A stretch of DNA of 64,000 bases. Source: Anoxybacterium sp963668245 (lineage in GTDB: Bacteria > Bacillota > Clostridia > Peptostreptococcales > Anaerovoracaceae). The position numbers were made by a program, and so were the translations under genes. Position 1 is the stretch's first letter; each line of letters begins with the position of its first letter. The stretch spans positions 2,604,001 through 2,668,000 of the forward strand of contig OY764195.2 of the NCBI GenBank assembly GCA_963668245.2, given 5' to 3'. The notes below the pieces were generated by a model. The model was not told the DNA's origin. It did not search any database and was given only the letters and a program-made list of their open reading frames with translations. Shown piece by piece: positions 55,239 to 64,000 of this stretch.

Positions 55239-56129
55239 CTATGATAAAAGATAAGAAAGAAGAAGTCCAGCTACCACCAACATATGATATTGAATTCCTA
55301 ATCTCCCCATAATTCCCATCATTTTTTCTTTTATGAATTCCTTCTGATTCAGCTTTCTCAACGGTAAAATCCATCGATAGTTACCTAATGTCAAGAATGT
55401 GAAAAGAACCCAATCAGGATAGAGTCCTGCTAAAACCAATCCTAGCGTTGCCAGAAACAAGATTAGGCTGCACCCGATCCAAATTTTTTGGCTCTTGGTA
55501 AAACCAATCAAACTTGGCAACGTATTGCGGCCTGCCTCCTTGTCTTTTTCGATATCGCATAAATTGTTGGTAAACATGATATATCCAATATAGATTGCCG
55601 TTGGCAACGAAATCAGAATGTAATTCCATTGAAACTGACCGGTTTGGATAAACACCATGGTTCCAGTAATGCCAATACCCATTACAATCCCCGAAATAAT
55701 CTCTCCAAAAGGGGTATATGAAATTGGAATCGGTCCCGTTGAATAGAGAATTGCTGCCAACAAACCTATTGCCGCTACAATCAAAATTCCCCAACTTGTA
55801 TTCATCGCTATCATACTGCCGAGGAAAATTGATGTTACCAAAAATATTATCATTATTACAAGAACTTGTCGAGTAGTAAACTCTCCGCTCACCAATACCT
55901 TTTCATGGGTTCGTTCTGCCCCATCTATACCTCTTTTGTAGTCCATATAATCATTGAAAAGATTTGTCGCTGACTGCAAAAGAATCATTGCAGTCAGCGT
56001 CATCATCATCAAGAAAACATGAAAGGTTCCATAGGCCTGCAATGCATACGCAGAGCCTAAAAGAACAGGAAGCAAACTGGCGAACAAGGTTTTTATGTCT
56101 ACTAATTTTATAATTGCCTTGATACTCAT
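55239..56129 (-). CDS. menA: 1,4-dihydroxy-2-naphthoate prenyltransferase
   Basis: 296 residues, UbiA superfamily, eight to nine helices. The prenyl-diphosphate motif NDYMDYKRGID and a second NNLCDIEKD are intact. It attaches the polyprenyl tail to DHNA to form demethylmenaquinone. The start at 56129 follows GAAGGAG. No methyltransferase (MenG) gene is in the window, so the quinone could remain demethylated. Confidence 0.92.
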   Translation of the reverse strand: MSIKAIIKLVDIKTLFASLLPVLLGSAYALQAYGTFHVFLMMMTLTAMILLQSATNLFNDYMDYKRGIDGAERTHEKVLVSGEFTTRQVLVIMIIFLVTSIFLGSMIAMNTSWGILIVAAIGLLAAILYSTGPIPISYTPFGEIISGIVMGIGITGTMVFIQTGQFQWNYILISLPTAIYIGYIMFTNNLCDIEKDKEAGRNTLPSLIGFTKSQKIWIGCSLILFLATLGLVLAGLYPDWVLFTFLTLGNYRWILPLRKLNQKEFIKEKMMGIMGRLGIQYHMLVVAGLLLSYLLS

Positions 56130-56149
56130 CAGAGCTCCTTCTAATGCCA

Positions 56150-56266
56150 CTATATTTTTTTTGCAATCCCCATAATCCGTAGCGTATTGCCAATAAATTT
56201 AAATAGCTGGACAATTGCATTTTTCATTAGAAATTTTTGAAATCCGCTTACTTGAAATTCTTTCAT
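56150..56266 (-). CDS. 38-residue basic, amphipathic small protein
   Basis: An ORF starting ATG at 56266 after a GGAGG site (8-base spacing) and ending TAG at 56150. The peptide begins MKEFQVSGFQKFLMKNAIVQ and is rich in Lys, Phe and Ile, with the look of an amphipathic or membrane-surface helix. It lies between the SQR-like gene and menA, 20 bp before the menA ATG, filling an otherwise unexplained gap in the operon. Its family is unknown. A small accessory subunit of the respiratory chain is possible but unproven. Confidence 0.6.
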   Translation of the reverse strand: MKEFQVSGFQKFLMKNAIVQLFKFIGNTLRIMGIAKKI

Positions 56267-56292
56267 CGTAATTACCTCCATTGTTCATCCAC

Positions 56293-57726
56293 TTATTCAG
56301 GAATAATTGTCCAGCCAGGAAGTCCTTTAAACTTATACATAAACCCAGTATGCAGCGAACGTTTTAACCAAGCATTGCCTTTTCCTAGGTCAAAGAATGT
56401 TTCGTTTAAGTTTCTACCGCCATCTTCTGCTGGATATTTAGAAAAATCTGGAACAGCAGGATTTAACACCATCGTCAGTGCACTGCCGCTCACTATGGAT
56501 TTATTGAGTGATGCAACACAGGCTGCAGGCATTTGTGACATAGAAAGATGCTTTTTCGGCACATCTGTTTTTTCTAAAACCAAATCCGAAATATTTTCTG
56601 CTACAACCTTTCCAATAATACCAGAAGTCATGCCAGTCCTTGGTGGTGCTGCTTGAATTTTAATACCACTTTTTGTGGTTCCGCTTGGAGGTGAAATCGG
56701 ATGCGGCGGCGCAAAAGCAATTCCTGCTGCAAATATAGATGGATCATAAGTGGATTGATACGTAGAAGGCCAATCCGCTGCGCTCCACTCTGCATATGGT
56801 TTTGTACCCGATGAATAATCTCCGTCAACCTTAATAAAACCAGCAGGGTTACAAAGCTGGCCTGCTACATCTTCTCCCGCATTGTTCACATATTCAATTC
56901 TAGCACCTAAAAATTGTGGAATCAACATTGAAAAATCAAACGGTAATTCTCCTCCTTCATCTCTTGTGTTCTCCCAATGAAGTACATTTCCTTCAATTTT
57001 AACTGGAGCAGCACTATCAATCACCCTAATTCGAGATTCATCCATAAGCCATTTTACTAATTCTCTGGAATGATGCTTCGTACCACCAAAATTTGCTGTG
57101 ATTCCTCCCATACCAAAATCACCACTATAAGGCTCATTGGAAAACCATACAAGATCACATTTTTCACGAACCCCTTTACGGATTAAATCACTATGTACAT
57201 TATGAATATATTCAAAAGCTGCCCCCTGACAAGTGGAGCCAGCATGACCAGTACCAATTACAATCGTCTGCTTTTCTCCATTTCTCATCTTTTGCACACT
57301 CTTCAAATATTCATTCTTTGCATGGGTAGCATGATCTGCCGTACAAATTGATACAGTATCTCCACCATCCGGACCCAAACCAGGTGTTCCTGGGAAGTTT
57401 AAATACGGACCAGTCGCAACGACAAGATAATCATAGGAAACCGTCTGTTGATTGCTCAGCAGGATAGATTTTCCTTCAACGTTTACAGTCTGTGCCTTTG
57501 CATTGATAAAATCAATGCTTTTACGTTCATAAACTGGTGCCAACGGAAAATATGTGTTTTCAACGTTCATAGCATCGATGCCAACCCAAACGAGAGACGG
57601 GGTGTATTGAAAATAGCTTCGGTCACTTACGACCGTAACGGAATGGCCTGCACCTACCCATTTTTTTATGTATAGTGCGGCCGTATGCCCTGCAAATCCA
57701 CCACCAAGTACGACTATCTTTTTCAT
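56293..57726 (-). CDS. sqr: Sulfide:quinone oxidoreductase-like flavoprotein
   Basis: 477 residues. FAD motif VVLGGGFAGHTAA, a second motif SYDYLVVATG, and cysteines matching the catalytic set of SQR: Cys128 in SICTADHA, Cys166 in GSTCQGAAFEY and a possible third at Cys403 in PAACVAS. The C-terminal amphipathic region would attach to the membrane. It should pass electrons from sulfide (or possibly NADH) to menaquinone for the bd oxidase encoded upstream. Type II NADH dehydrogenases lack these cysteines. The ATG overlaps the cydC stop by 4 bp. Confidence 0.78.
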   Translation of the reverse strand: MKKIVVLGGGFAGHTAALYIKKWVGAGHSVTVVSDRSYFQYTPSLVWVGIDAMNVENTYFPLAPVYERKSIDFINAKAQTVNVEGKSILLSNQQTVSYDYLVVATGPYLNFPGTPGLGPDGGDTVSICTADHATHAKNEYLKSVQKMRNGEKQTIVIGTGHAGSTCQGAAFEYIHNVHSDLIRKGVREKCDLVWFSNEPYSGDFGMGGITANFGGTKHHSRELVKWLMDESRIRVIDSAAPVKIEGNVLHWENTRDEGGELPFDFSMLIPQFLGARIEYVNNAGEDVAGQLCNPAGFIKVDGDYSSGTKPYAEWSAADWPSTYQSTYDPSIFAAGIAFAPPHPISPPSGTTKSGIKIQAAPPRTGMTSGIIGKVVAENISDLVLEKTDVPKKHLSMSQMPAACVASLNKSIVSGSALTMVLNPAVPDFSKYPAEDGGRNLNETFFDLGKGNAWLKRSLHTGFMYKFKGLPGWTIIPE

Positions 57727-59393
57727 ACCAATACCTCCTTAATTAAAATATGATCTGATTCAATTGATTTCCATGAATGATTGCCCCGGTGAGTAATGAG
57801 TAATACTCCTCTTTCTTCTGCAACTTTGAGAATTAACTGAAAAATAATCTGTTCATGATACGCATCCAACCCAGCTGTTGGTTCATCCAGTAAAAGAAAC
57901 GGGGCATCTCGCAGCAAAGCTCTCGCAATGCTCAGTCGTTGAAGTTCACCTCCCGAAAGATTCATGCCGCTTTCGTAAATTTGAGTATCCAATCCAAGTG
58001 GTAATCCTTCAACAAATTGAAAAAGTCCAACTCTTTTCAGCACATCCATCATGCGTTGATCCTGATTTCCTCCGAAAGATGTTTCGTTTTCTTGAAACAT
58101 ATTTTCTCGTATGGTTCCATGAAACATATAGGGTATTTGATCTGCAACGGAAAAAAGGGTTCTTCTTTTCATCAGGGATATCCCTGATAAGTCAATGGAA
58201 TCTGCTAAAACAGCCCCTTCCTGTGGTGATAAAAATCCTAAAAGTAATTGGATTAAAGTAGATTTTCCTGCTCCACTTTTTCCTTTTACGATAATGATGC
58301 TTCCCTTTTTCAATTGAAATGAAACATCTTGAAATAGGACTCTTTTATTTGGATAGGAAAAGCTCAATCCCTGACATTGAATCACATTCACTTTCATCGG
58401 ATTCAATAAGTCATCCAAGCCTTCCAGGTCTTCTTTTTTCTTCTGTTTTAATTCAATAAAGATATTTCCTGCTGCTTTTCTCACTTTTTCAAATTTTGCT
58501 GGAATTAGAAAGAGCTGAGACGCACTTTCAAATAAGTAAGAAAAACCAATGACTACTGCTGTAAAATATACCCATTCTATTCGGCCACTAACACACAAAT
58601 ATGCTCCAATGCATAAAAGTGCCACTGTTGCACTTCCTAAATACAAGCTAGCAATGGCATCTGACAATGCGGCCACTTTTGCTGACTGTTTTTGAGCTTG
58701 ATTTGCCTTTTGTACAATTGTTTCAAACTGTTCTTTGATAATTGGTTCTGCTGAAGTGGAAGAAATGTCTGAAATACCAGATGATATCTCGATATATTTT
58801 TGATACATCTGCTCTTTTTTTTCAACTTTTACAATATCTTTAGTCTTCGTCATACGAAAAATAAAAAAGATAACCACGCTTAAAATTGGAAAATAGAAAA
58901 GAAGAAAAACCAGTGCTAGAAGTGGATGAAAGAATTCTGCAATCACACCCCCTGAAATTCCAGTTAGCAATACGATGAGCACAGGGTATACCACTCGCAA
59001 AATTCCATCCTGTAATATCTCCACATCACTAATCAAGAGTGATAGAGACTTTCCTCTATTTTGGGTATTTAAATAATCCAAAACTGCTGGTTCCATTAAC
59101 TCATACACGAACACTCTGATTATTTGGAGTAGTTTGAAAGTCTCATTGTGAGAAATTAACCGTTCACTGTAGCTTAAAACAGCACGCCCCAATCCAAAAA
59201 AGCGCACAGCAACGGCAGGAACCACTACCATATCGTAGGTCGGATGTAATGCTGCTAAGGAGATGATAAAAGACGCCACACCATATAAATAGCCAGCAAA
59301 AAATACTGCTAACGTGCCAACCAAACATGCAATCCAATATGACACGGATTTTTTCTTATTCAAAAATTTTAAAAATGCTAAAAATCCACTCAT
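57723..59393 (-). CDS. cydC: Thiol reductant ABC exporter subunit CydC
   Basis: 556 residues: six-helix exporter domain then ATPase. The CydC signature FFGLGRAVLSYSERLISH is present, with Walker A GKSGAGKS, signature LSGGELQR and Walker B FLLLDEPT. With CydD it exports cysteine or glutathione and is needed for cytochrome bd assembly. It begins 3 bp after the cydD stop. Confidence 0.92.
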   Translation of the reverse strand: MSGFLAFLKFLNKKKSVSYWIACLVGTLAVFFAGYLYGVASFIISLAALHPTYDMVVVPAVAVRFFGLGRAVLSYSERLISHNETFKLLQIIRVFVYELMEPAVLDYLNTQNRGKSLSLLISDVEILQDGILRVVYPVLIVLLTGISGGVIAEFFHPLLALVFLLFYFPILSVVIFFIFRMTKTKDIVKVEKKEQMYQKYIEISSGISDISSTSAEPIIKEQFETIVQKANQAQKQSAKVAALSDAIASLYLGSATVALLCIGAYLCVSGRIEWVYFTAVVIGFSYLFESASQLFLIPAKFEKVRKAAGNIFIELKQKKKEDLEGLDDLLNPMKVNVIQCQGLSFSYPNKRVLFQDVSFQLKKGSIIIVKGKSGAGKSTLIQLLLGFLSPQEGAVLADSIDLSGISLMKRRTLFSVADQIPYMFHGTIRENMFQENETSFGGNQDQRMMDVLKRVGLFQFVEGLPLGLDTQIYESGMNLSGGELQRLSIARALLRDAPFLLLDEPTAGLDAYHEQIIFQLILKVAEERGVLLITHRGNHSWKSIESDHILIKEVLV

Positions 59394-59396
59394 ATC

Positions 59397-61112
59397 CTAC
59401 TCCCAAGTACAAACTAGTTTTTTATAAGCACCATCACAAGCCATTAATTCCTCATGTGTACCCATTTCAGTCAGCACACCATCATCTATCAAGCAGATGG
59501 TTGTAGCTGACTTCACAGTTTCCAAGCGATGACCTATCAATAAAACTGTTTTTTCTCTACTTAAATTTTGAAATGACTTTGTGAGTAACTGCTCATTCTC
59601 CAAATCTTGCGCAGACACAGCCTCATCAATCACCACAATAGGTGCATCTTTTATGATAGCTCTTGCAATGGCAATTCGTTGTCTTTCTCCAACACTAAAA
59701 TTTTGACCTAAGTCTGAAACCATTGTAGAAAGTCCCATAGGCAACGATTCTATCAATGGTTCTAAACAGGCGGCTTGAACCGCTTGCTTCACCTCTTGGT
59801 CTGATGCATCAGGATTGCCCATAATCAAATTATTACGCAACGTATCTGTAAAAACATAAGGTCTTTGTGGGATATATCCAATCTGCCTTCGCAATGCTTC
59901 TCCTGAAATTTGGGAATAATCAACATCGTTGATTCTAATCGTTCCACGGTCAAGCAAAAGGTACTTTAAAAGACAATATGTAATCGTTGTTTTACCCGCA
60001 CCACTTTTACCTACCAAAGCAGTAATCGTTCCCGGCTCTAATTTCAAATTGATATCGCGAAGAACTTGTTTTCCACCCTCATAGGAAAATGAAACGTTTT
60101 CGAAAGAAACAGTAGGTTTCAAAAAGGCAGCTGTATCAAAATCAATTGTTTCAGCTTGACAATCAGCTGGCTGCACTAGCAAATCAATCATCTCATACGC
60201 AGCTCCCGCATTTTGGGCCACATGAAATTTTGCACCAAATTTTCGAATTGCCTGAAAGTAATCTGGTGTTAATAGTAGAATGAAAAAACAAGAAAAAAAC
60301 TCAATATGGTTTTCCATCAGGCGAAATCCCAATGTAACTGCAATCATTGCAGTGCTAATGGTCGCAGCAAGTTCCAGCACAAAGGCAGATAAAAAAGAAA
60401 TCCGAAGTACCTTCATAGTTTCTTTCCGAAATTCATTGCTGGTATCATTTATTTTTTTCTGGTACCGCTTGCTCAAGCCAAAAAGCTTGATGGTTCGCAT
60501 GCCATTGATTGTATCAAACAAGCTACCTCCAAGGCGGTTGAGACTTTTCATCCGCTCTTGATTTGACTTCTGAGATTCCTTTCCTATCAAATATAGAAAA
60601 AATGGCAGAAAAGGTCCTGTCAAAAGCATGATAATCCCTGAAATAAAATCCAGATAAAAAGTTACCAAAAGAATCACTGGGATAGCCATTGCCAATTGGA
60701 ACAAAGCCGGAAGATATTCGTGGTAAAAGGGTTCCATATAATCTGCTGCTTCACAAACACCAGCGGAATCGCCTCCAGTATTTTTGCTCTGATGGAAAAC
60801 GGGTCCTTGGTCTAGCAGATAATTCATATGGTCTTTTAGAATTCGATCCTTGATGGACAACCCATATTCGCGAAAGGCAGTACCAAAATAGTAAATAGCC
60901 AGTGCTCTCATTCCAATTAGAACAGCAAGAATCAAAGGGAATCGTAAGAATTCATGAAAATCAGAAATCCCCATATACACCACATCAACTGCGCTTGCAA
61001 AGAAAAATGCGATACAAAGAGAAAAAGAGGTTGTCACACCTCCATAAATCAATAAATGAGCCAGAAAACCTCTTTCTCTTTTTACTTCAATAAACAGTTC
61101 CTTCTTCACCAT
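59397..61112 (-). CDS. cydD: Thiol reductant ABC exporter subunit CydD
   Basis: 571 residues from the ATG at 61112 (SD AAGGTG), overlapping the end of cydB by 26 bp. Six membrane helices precede an ATPase with GKSGAGKT, an unusual signature FSVGERQR in place of LSGGQ, and Walker B IVVIDEAV. It is the partner of CydC. Confidence 0.9.
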   Translation of the reverse strand: MVKKELFIEVKRERGFLAHLLIYGGVTTSFSLCIAFFFASAVDVVYMGISDFHEFLRFPLILAVLIGMRALAIYYFGTAFREYGLSIKDRILKDHMNYLLDQGPVFHQSKNTGGDSAGVCEAADYMEPFYHEYLPALFQLAMAIPVILLVTFYLDFISGIIMLLTGPFLPFFLYLIGKESQKSNQERMKSLNRLGGSLFDTINGMRTIKLFGLSKRYQKKINDTSNEFRKETMKVLRISFLSAFVLELAATISTAMIAVTLGFRLMENHIEFFSCFFILLLTPDYFQAIRKFGAKFHVAQNAGAAYEMIDLLVQPADCQAETIDFDTAAFLKPTVSFENVSFSYEGGKQVLRDINLKLEPGTITALVGKSGAGKTTITYCLLKYLLLDRGTIRINDVDYSQISGEALRRQIGYIPQRPYVFTDTLRNNLIMGNPDASDQEVKQAVQAACLEPLIESLPMGLSTMVSDLGQNFSVGERQRIAIARAIIKDAPIVVIDEAVSAQDLENEQLLTKSFQNLSREKTVLLIGHRLETVKSATTICLIDDGVLTEMGTHEELMACDGAYKKLVCTWE

Positions 61113-62102
61113 CTGCTTCACCTTCTGCCGATACTCTTAATTTCCAGAAAACCCAGTGTGCCCATACCGTGTATAAAATTACAACTGGTAATGCAATACA
61201 CGTAACAATCGTCATAATCCGTAAGGTATATGGGGACGAGGAAACATTATAAATTGTTAGGTTGTATGCTAGGTCTGTAGAAGAAACAATAACATTTGGA
61301 AACATTCCAGCAAATATAGATCCAGCCCCTAGCAAGATCACAAGACAATTTAACACAAACGCTGTAATTCTTGTGCCTCTTCTTGAAATCCAATAGGAAA
61401 TCAACAGCAGGATAAACGCCAAAAATCCAAAGACAACATTGACTGGTCTTATGACTCCAAATCCAGATACTGCAATGGTCAGTATCAGCAAAACAAGGGA
61501 TGTCAAACCAAATTTTTGTATCATTTTATCATTGCCCTCAATGGATCCTTCGGTCTTAAGAAAAAGTACCACTGCGCCATGATATACGAAAAAGGCTACT
61601 GTTGTCACTCCAACCAAAAGTGTAAACGGAGAAAACAAGGTAAATAATCCTCCTGTATAGTTTTGGTTTTCATCGATTGGAATTCCTTGGAAAAGATTTG
61701 CAAACGCTACTGCAAGAAGGAGTGGTGTTAGCAAGCTTCCGAAAAAAATAAGTGCTGAGCTCAACTTTCTTGTCTTTTCAGTAGACGCTTTATGCCAAAA
61801 TTCTATCCCCGTACCACGAGCAATTAGTGCAGCTAAAACTAAAAACAGGGCTGGATAAAAGCCACTGAACATGGTGGCATACCATCCAGGAAATGCGGCA
61901 AACATGGCACCCCCAGCAGTAATCAGCCAAACTTCACTTGCACCCCATGTTGGTCCGATTGCAAAAAGCATTTTTTCCTTTTCATGGTCTGTTTTGCCAA
62001 GCAACGAAAATAACATCCCAACACAAAGTCCATCCCGTCTAAGATAAAGTAAACGCAAAATAAAACTGTGACAAATATAAACCAGAGAATGTTCAGACTC
62101 AT
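61087..62102 (-). pseudogene. cydB: Cytochrome bd oxidase subunit II, with a 5' frameshift
   Basis: The protein is clearly CydB (IGPTWGASEVWLITAGGAMFAAFP, about eight to nine helices), but its first 26 codons are in a different frame. From the ATG at 62102, which overlaps the cydA stop as ATGA, the sequence reads MSLNILWFIFVTVLF... to DGMDF. The expected next residues, GVGMLFSLLGK, appear only one frame over. One G is missing near 62024 (GACTTTGTGTTGGG where GACTTTGGTGTTGGG is expected). The downstream frame has no well-placed start. This is either a sequencing or assembly error, a recent inactivation, or a recoding event. Confidence 0.85.
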
Positions 62103-63442
62103 GACTTCACCTCCATTGGTTCTTGTTTTGCGTATCTGGTAATCAGAATCACATCAGCTATCGTCGCTGCTGTATAAATCAACAAGAATCCGATTATACT
62201 AAATAGAACCCAACCTGGATGAACCGTTTCCGAAACAGCTTGTTCCAGAGTTAATAATTTATATACAATCCAGGGTTGTCTTCCTACTTCTGCCAACAAC
62301 CATCCACTTGTATTGGACAAATATGGCAAAAATAAAGATAGAATTAAAAGTTTTAGCATCAATTTCGATTCGACCAACCGATTTCTCTTCCAGATGTATA
62401 ATGCGATAAGGCAAGCAAGCACCATGACTCCTGCCACGCCTACCATCACCCGAAAGCTCCAAAAGCTAACTGCTACAGGTGGGATATAGTTGCCAGGTCC
62501 AAATTCATCTTCAAACTCGGCTTGCAAATCTTTGATTCCTTTTACTTCACTATTGAAGTCACCATATGCTAAAAAGCTTAGCATCTTTGGTATCACAATT
62601 TCAAAACTATTTTCCTGATCTTTTTCGTTGATTGCTGCAACCACTGCAAATCCTGCTGGTTGTTCCGTTTCCCAAAGAGCCTCTGCTGCCGCCATCTTCA
62701 TAGGTTGTTCTTTCATCAAAAGCTTTCCTTGAATATCTCCAGTCATAGCGACTAAGAAAATCCCGATAAATCCAACAATCACCGCCATTTTAAATGCTTG
62801 CTGAAATACGTGAACCCTCTGTTCTTTTAATAGCTTGTAGGCAGAAACACCAATGATAAAAAATGCTGCTGTTACAATGGCTGCGATAACAGTATGCGCA
62901 AATTGTGCAAAGACATGTTCGTTAGCAACGATTGTTCCAAAATCAACCATCTGTGCTCTACCATCGACGATTTCATATCCTGAAGGACTTTGCATAAATG
63001 AATTGGCAACCAAAATCCAAAAAGCGGATAAACTGCTGGCTATGGCAACCAGCCATATACTAAGCACATGAATTGCGGGAGCAATTCGCCCTCTTCCAAA
63101 AATCCAAACACCGATAAAGGTAGATTCTAAGAAAAATGCAACCAGAGCTTCAATCGCCAAAGGCGCTCCGAAAATATCTCCCACAAATCTCGAATATCCT
63201 GCCCAGTTCATTCCAAATTGAAATTCCTGTACAATCCCTGTAACAACACCCACCGCAAAATTAATGACAAATAATCTTCCAAAGAAGATTGACAATACTT
63301 TATACCGATTGTCCTTCTTCACATAAGCTAATGTTTCAAACACAGCAATAAAAATAGAAAGACCAATGGTAAGGGGCACGAAAAAATAATGGAATACTGT
63401 GGTCAAAAAAAACTGAAAACGACTTAAAATTACAATACTCAT
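62099..63442 (-). CDS. cydA: Cytochrome bd oxidase subunit I
   Basis: 447 residues with nine helices. Heme ligands are recognisable: His in TVFHYFF (helix 1), His in the FAQFAHTVIAA helix and Met in FWSFRVMVG. GRQPWIVYKLLT near the C terminus is conserved. The Q-loop is the short form typical of Firmicutes. It oxidises menaquinol and reduces O2 to water. It is coupled to cydB by an ATGA overlap. Confidence 0.93.
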   Translation of the reverse strand: MSIVILSRFQFFLTTVFHYFFVPLTIGLSIFIAVFETLAYVKKDNRYKVLSIFFGRLFVINFAVGVVTGIVQEFQFGMNWAGYSRFVGDIFGAPLAIEALVAFFLESTFIGVWIFGRGRIAPAIHVLSIWLVAIASSLSAFWILVANSFMQSPSGYEIVDGRAQMVDFGTIVANEHVFAQFAHTVIAAIVTAAFFIIGVSAYKLLKEQRVHVFQQAFKMAVIVGFIGIFLVAMTGDIQGKLLMKEQPMKMAAAEALWETEQPAGFAVVAAINEKDQENSFEIVIPKMLSFLAYGDFNSEVKGIKDLQAEFEDEFGPGNYIPPVAVSFWSFRVMVGVAGVMVLACLIALYIWKRNRLVESKLMLKLLILSLFLPYLSNTSGWLLAEVGRQPWIVYKLLTLEQAVSETVHPGWVLFSIIGFLLIYTAATIADVILITRYAKQEPMEVKS

Positions 63443-63504
63443 AATTATCGACAGAAACCTGTCTCATCACCTCTCATTACAAAACTATGCGCAATAACGT
63501 ATCA

Positions 63505-64000
63505 CTAAAACATACGAATTAAGTCCAAAATATTTTGTTGTTTTGTACTACATTGTGTTTGCAAAAACACCCCCTCAATCTCACTCAAAGCTGATGCGAT
63601 ATATTGTTCCAATGAAATCCCTGATGAAAGATTCAAATCGTGATCCTTAATATCATCCTTCATCTGATAAATAAATCCGATCAGTTCCCCTATTTGCCCC
63701 CATTGTTCCTGATGGATACTACCAAGTATCTCGGCTGTACCTTTACATGCCAGTTTTGTTAGCGCCGCAGTTTTTGCTTTTATGATAGAGAAATACTCCT
63801 CTGTTGGGATTGACTGATTTTCATACTTGGCTTGCATCATCTCACCAAGACACATATTGTATGCCGCTTGAAGGATTTCTCCAGTTAGTTGTTGCGTCAA
63901 ATATGTGTTGCTCACCTCCAGCGACTTTATATAATAGCAATTTCCTGCTAAGATTGCGTTGCGATATCCATATTTTTTATATAAGCATTCCTTGCCACGC
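63505..64000 (-). CDS. Polyprenyl diphosphate synthase, C-terminal part (HepT-like)
   Basis: The reading frame is open to the window edge; an internal GTG at 63915 is not the start. The translated part contains YGYRNAILAGN, CLGEMMQAKYENQ, IIKAKTAALTKLACK and the second Asp-rich motif QMKDDIKDHD, all typical of trans-polyprenyl synthases that make the menaquinone tail. The first Asp-rich motif lies outside the window. It is 62 bp upstream of cydA and reads into it, so the operon pairs tail synthesis with the oxidase and, further on, MenA. Confidence 0.85.
   Translation of the reverse strand, partial: RGKECLYKKYGYRNAILAGNCYYIKSLEVSNTYLTQQLTGEILQAAYNMCLGEMMQAKYENQSIPTEEYFSIIKAKTAALTKLACKGTAEILGSIHQEQWGQIGELIGFIYQMKDDIKDHDLNLSSGISLEQYIASALSEIEGVFLQTQCSTKQQNILDLIRMF

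Noticed and set aside
61087..62058. CydB starting at an internal codon at 62058
   Set aside because: No ribosome binding site, and its first residues do not match CydB, while the true N terminus is found in the other frame from 62102 with ATGA coupling to cydA.
63505..63915. A short complete polyprenyl synthase starting at GTG 63915
   Set aside because: The frame continues upstream with conserved YGYRNAILAGN to the window edge, so the gene is cut by the window, not short.

Overview
This window reads as a chromosome segment of an anaerobic low-GC Firmicute, most likely class Clostridia. The evidence is consensus sigma-A promoters, strong AGGAGG-type ribosome binding sites, a T-box leader, a tandem glycine riboswitch, a rubrerythrin, an [FeFe]-hydrogenase-type sensor, an FHA-FtsW fusion paired with a penicillin-binding protein, and AT-rich intergenic DNA. 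I cannot name the genus. Most genes lie on the minus strand.

Layout. 1-2.5 kb: a TrpX/TrpY-type amino-acid ABC transporter behind a T-box leader whose best specifier candidate is UUC (Phe). 2.5-8.5 kb: PBP, FHA-FtsW, an Nramp metal transporter and a secreted beta-helix protein. 8.7-13.7 kb: a 1156-residue protein resembling diphosphate-dependent PEP carboxykinase and a water-forming-type NADH oxidase, separated by a control region with phased TTAACAA repeats. 13.9-16.8 kb: a membrane diguanylate cyclase and cysK. 17-29 kb: a tightly packed nine-gene signalling cluster (TetR, MCP, CheR, PAS kinase, receiver, PAS-GGDEF-EAL, Cache hybrid kinase, REC-GGDEF-HD-GYP, coiled-coil protein) with no CheA or CheW. 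29-34.6 kb: more sensors, including a LytTR regulator next to an AgrC-like protein whose ATPase motifs have decayed. 34.7-36.8 kb: an ornithine decarboxylase.

37-42.3 kb: the most unusual stretch. A sensory [FeFe]-hydrogenase module (thioredoxin-like ferredoxin, PAS-bearing hydrogenase-like sensor, SpoIIE-type phosphatase) is followed 75 bp later by a TnpB-family protein. In it the first RuvC catalytic Asp is Ser while the other motifs remain, and it is followed by a GC-rich structured segment and a strong terminator. This could be an RNA-guided DNA-binding protein recruited for regulation.

42.7-55 kb: a GGDEF-EAL protein with a cysteine cluster, rubrerythrin, PadR plus a fosmidomycin-resistance-type MFS pump, a GAF-GGDEF protein, SstT, a CDF transporter, a saccharopine-dehydrogenase-like gene behind a tandem glycine riboswitch, a nitroreductase and a rubredoxin-DUF2231 protein. 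55-64 kb: a compact aerobic respiratory module (MenA, an unannotated 38-residue ORF, sulfide:quinone-oxidoreductase-like flavoprotein, CydC, CydD, CydB, CydA, polyprenyl synthase). As read, cydB carries a one-base deletion near its 5' end.

Two themes recur: dense cyclic-di-GMP signalling (five GGDEF proteins, two EAL domains, one HD-GYP domain) and redox, oxygen or sulfide handling. Cysteine clusters inside several sensor domains suggest that the two may be linked.
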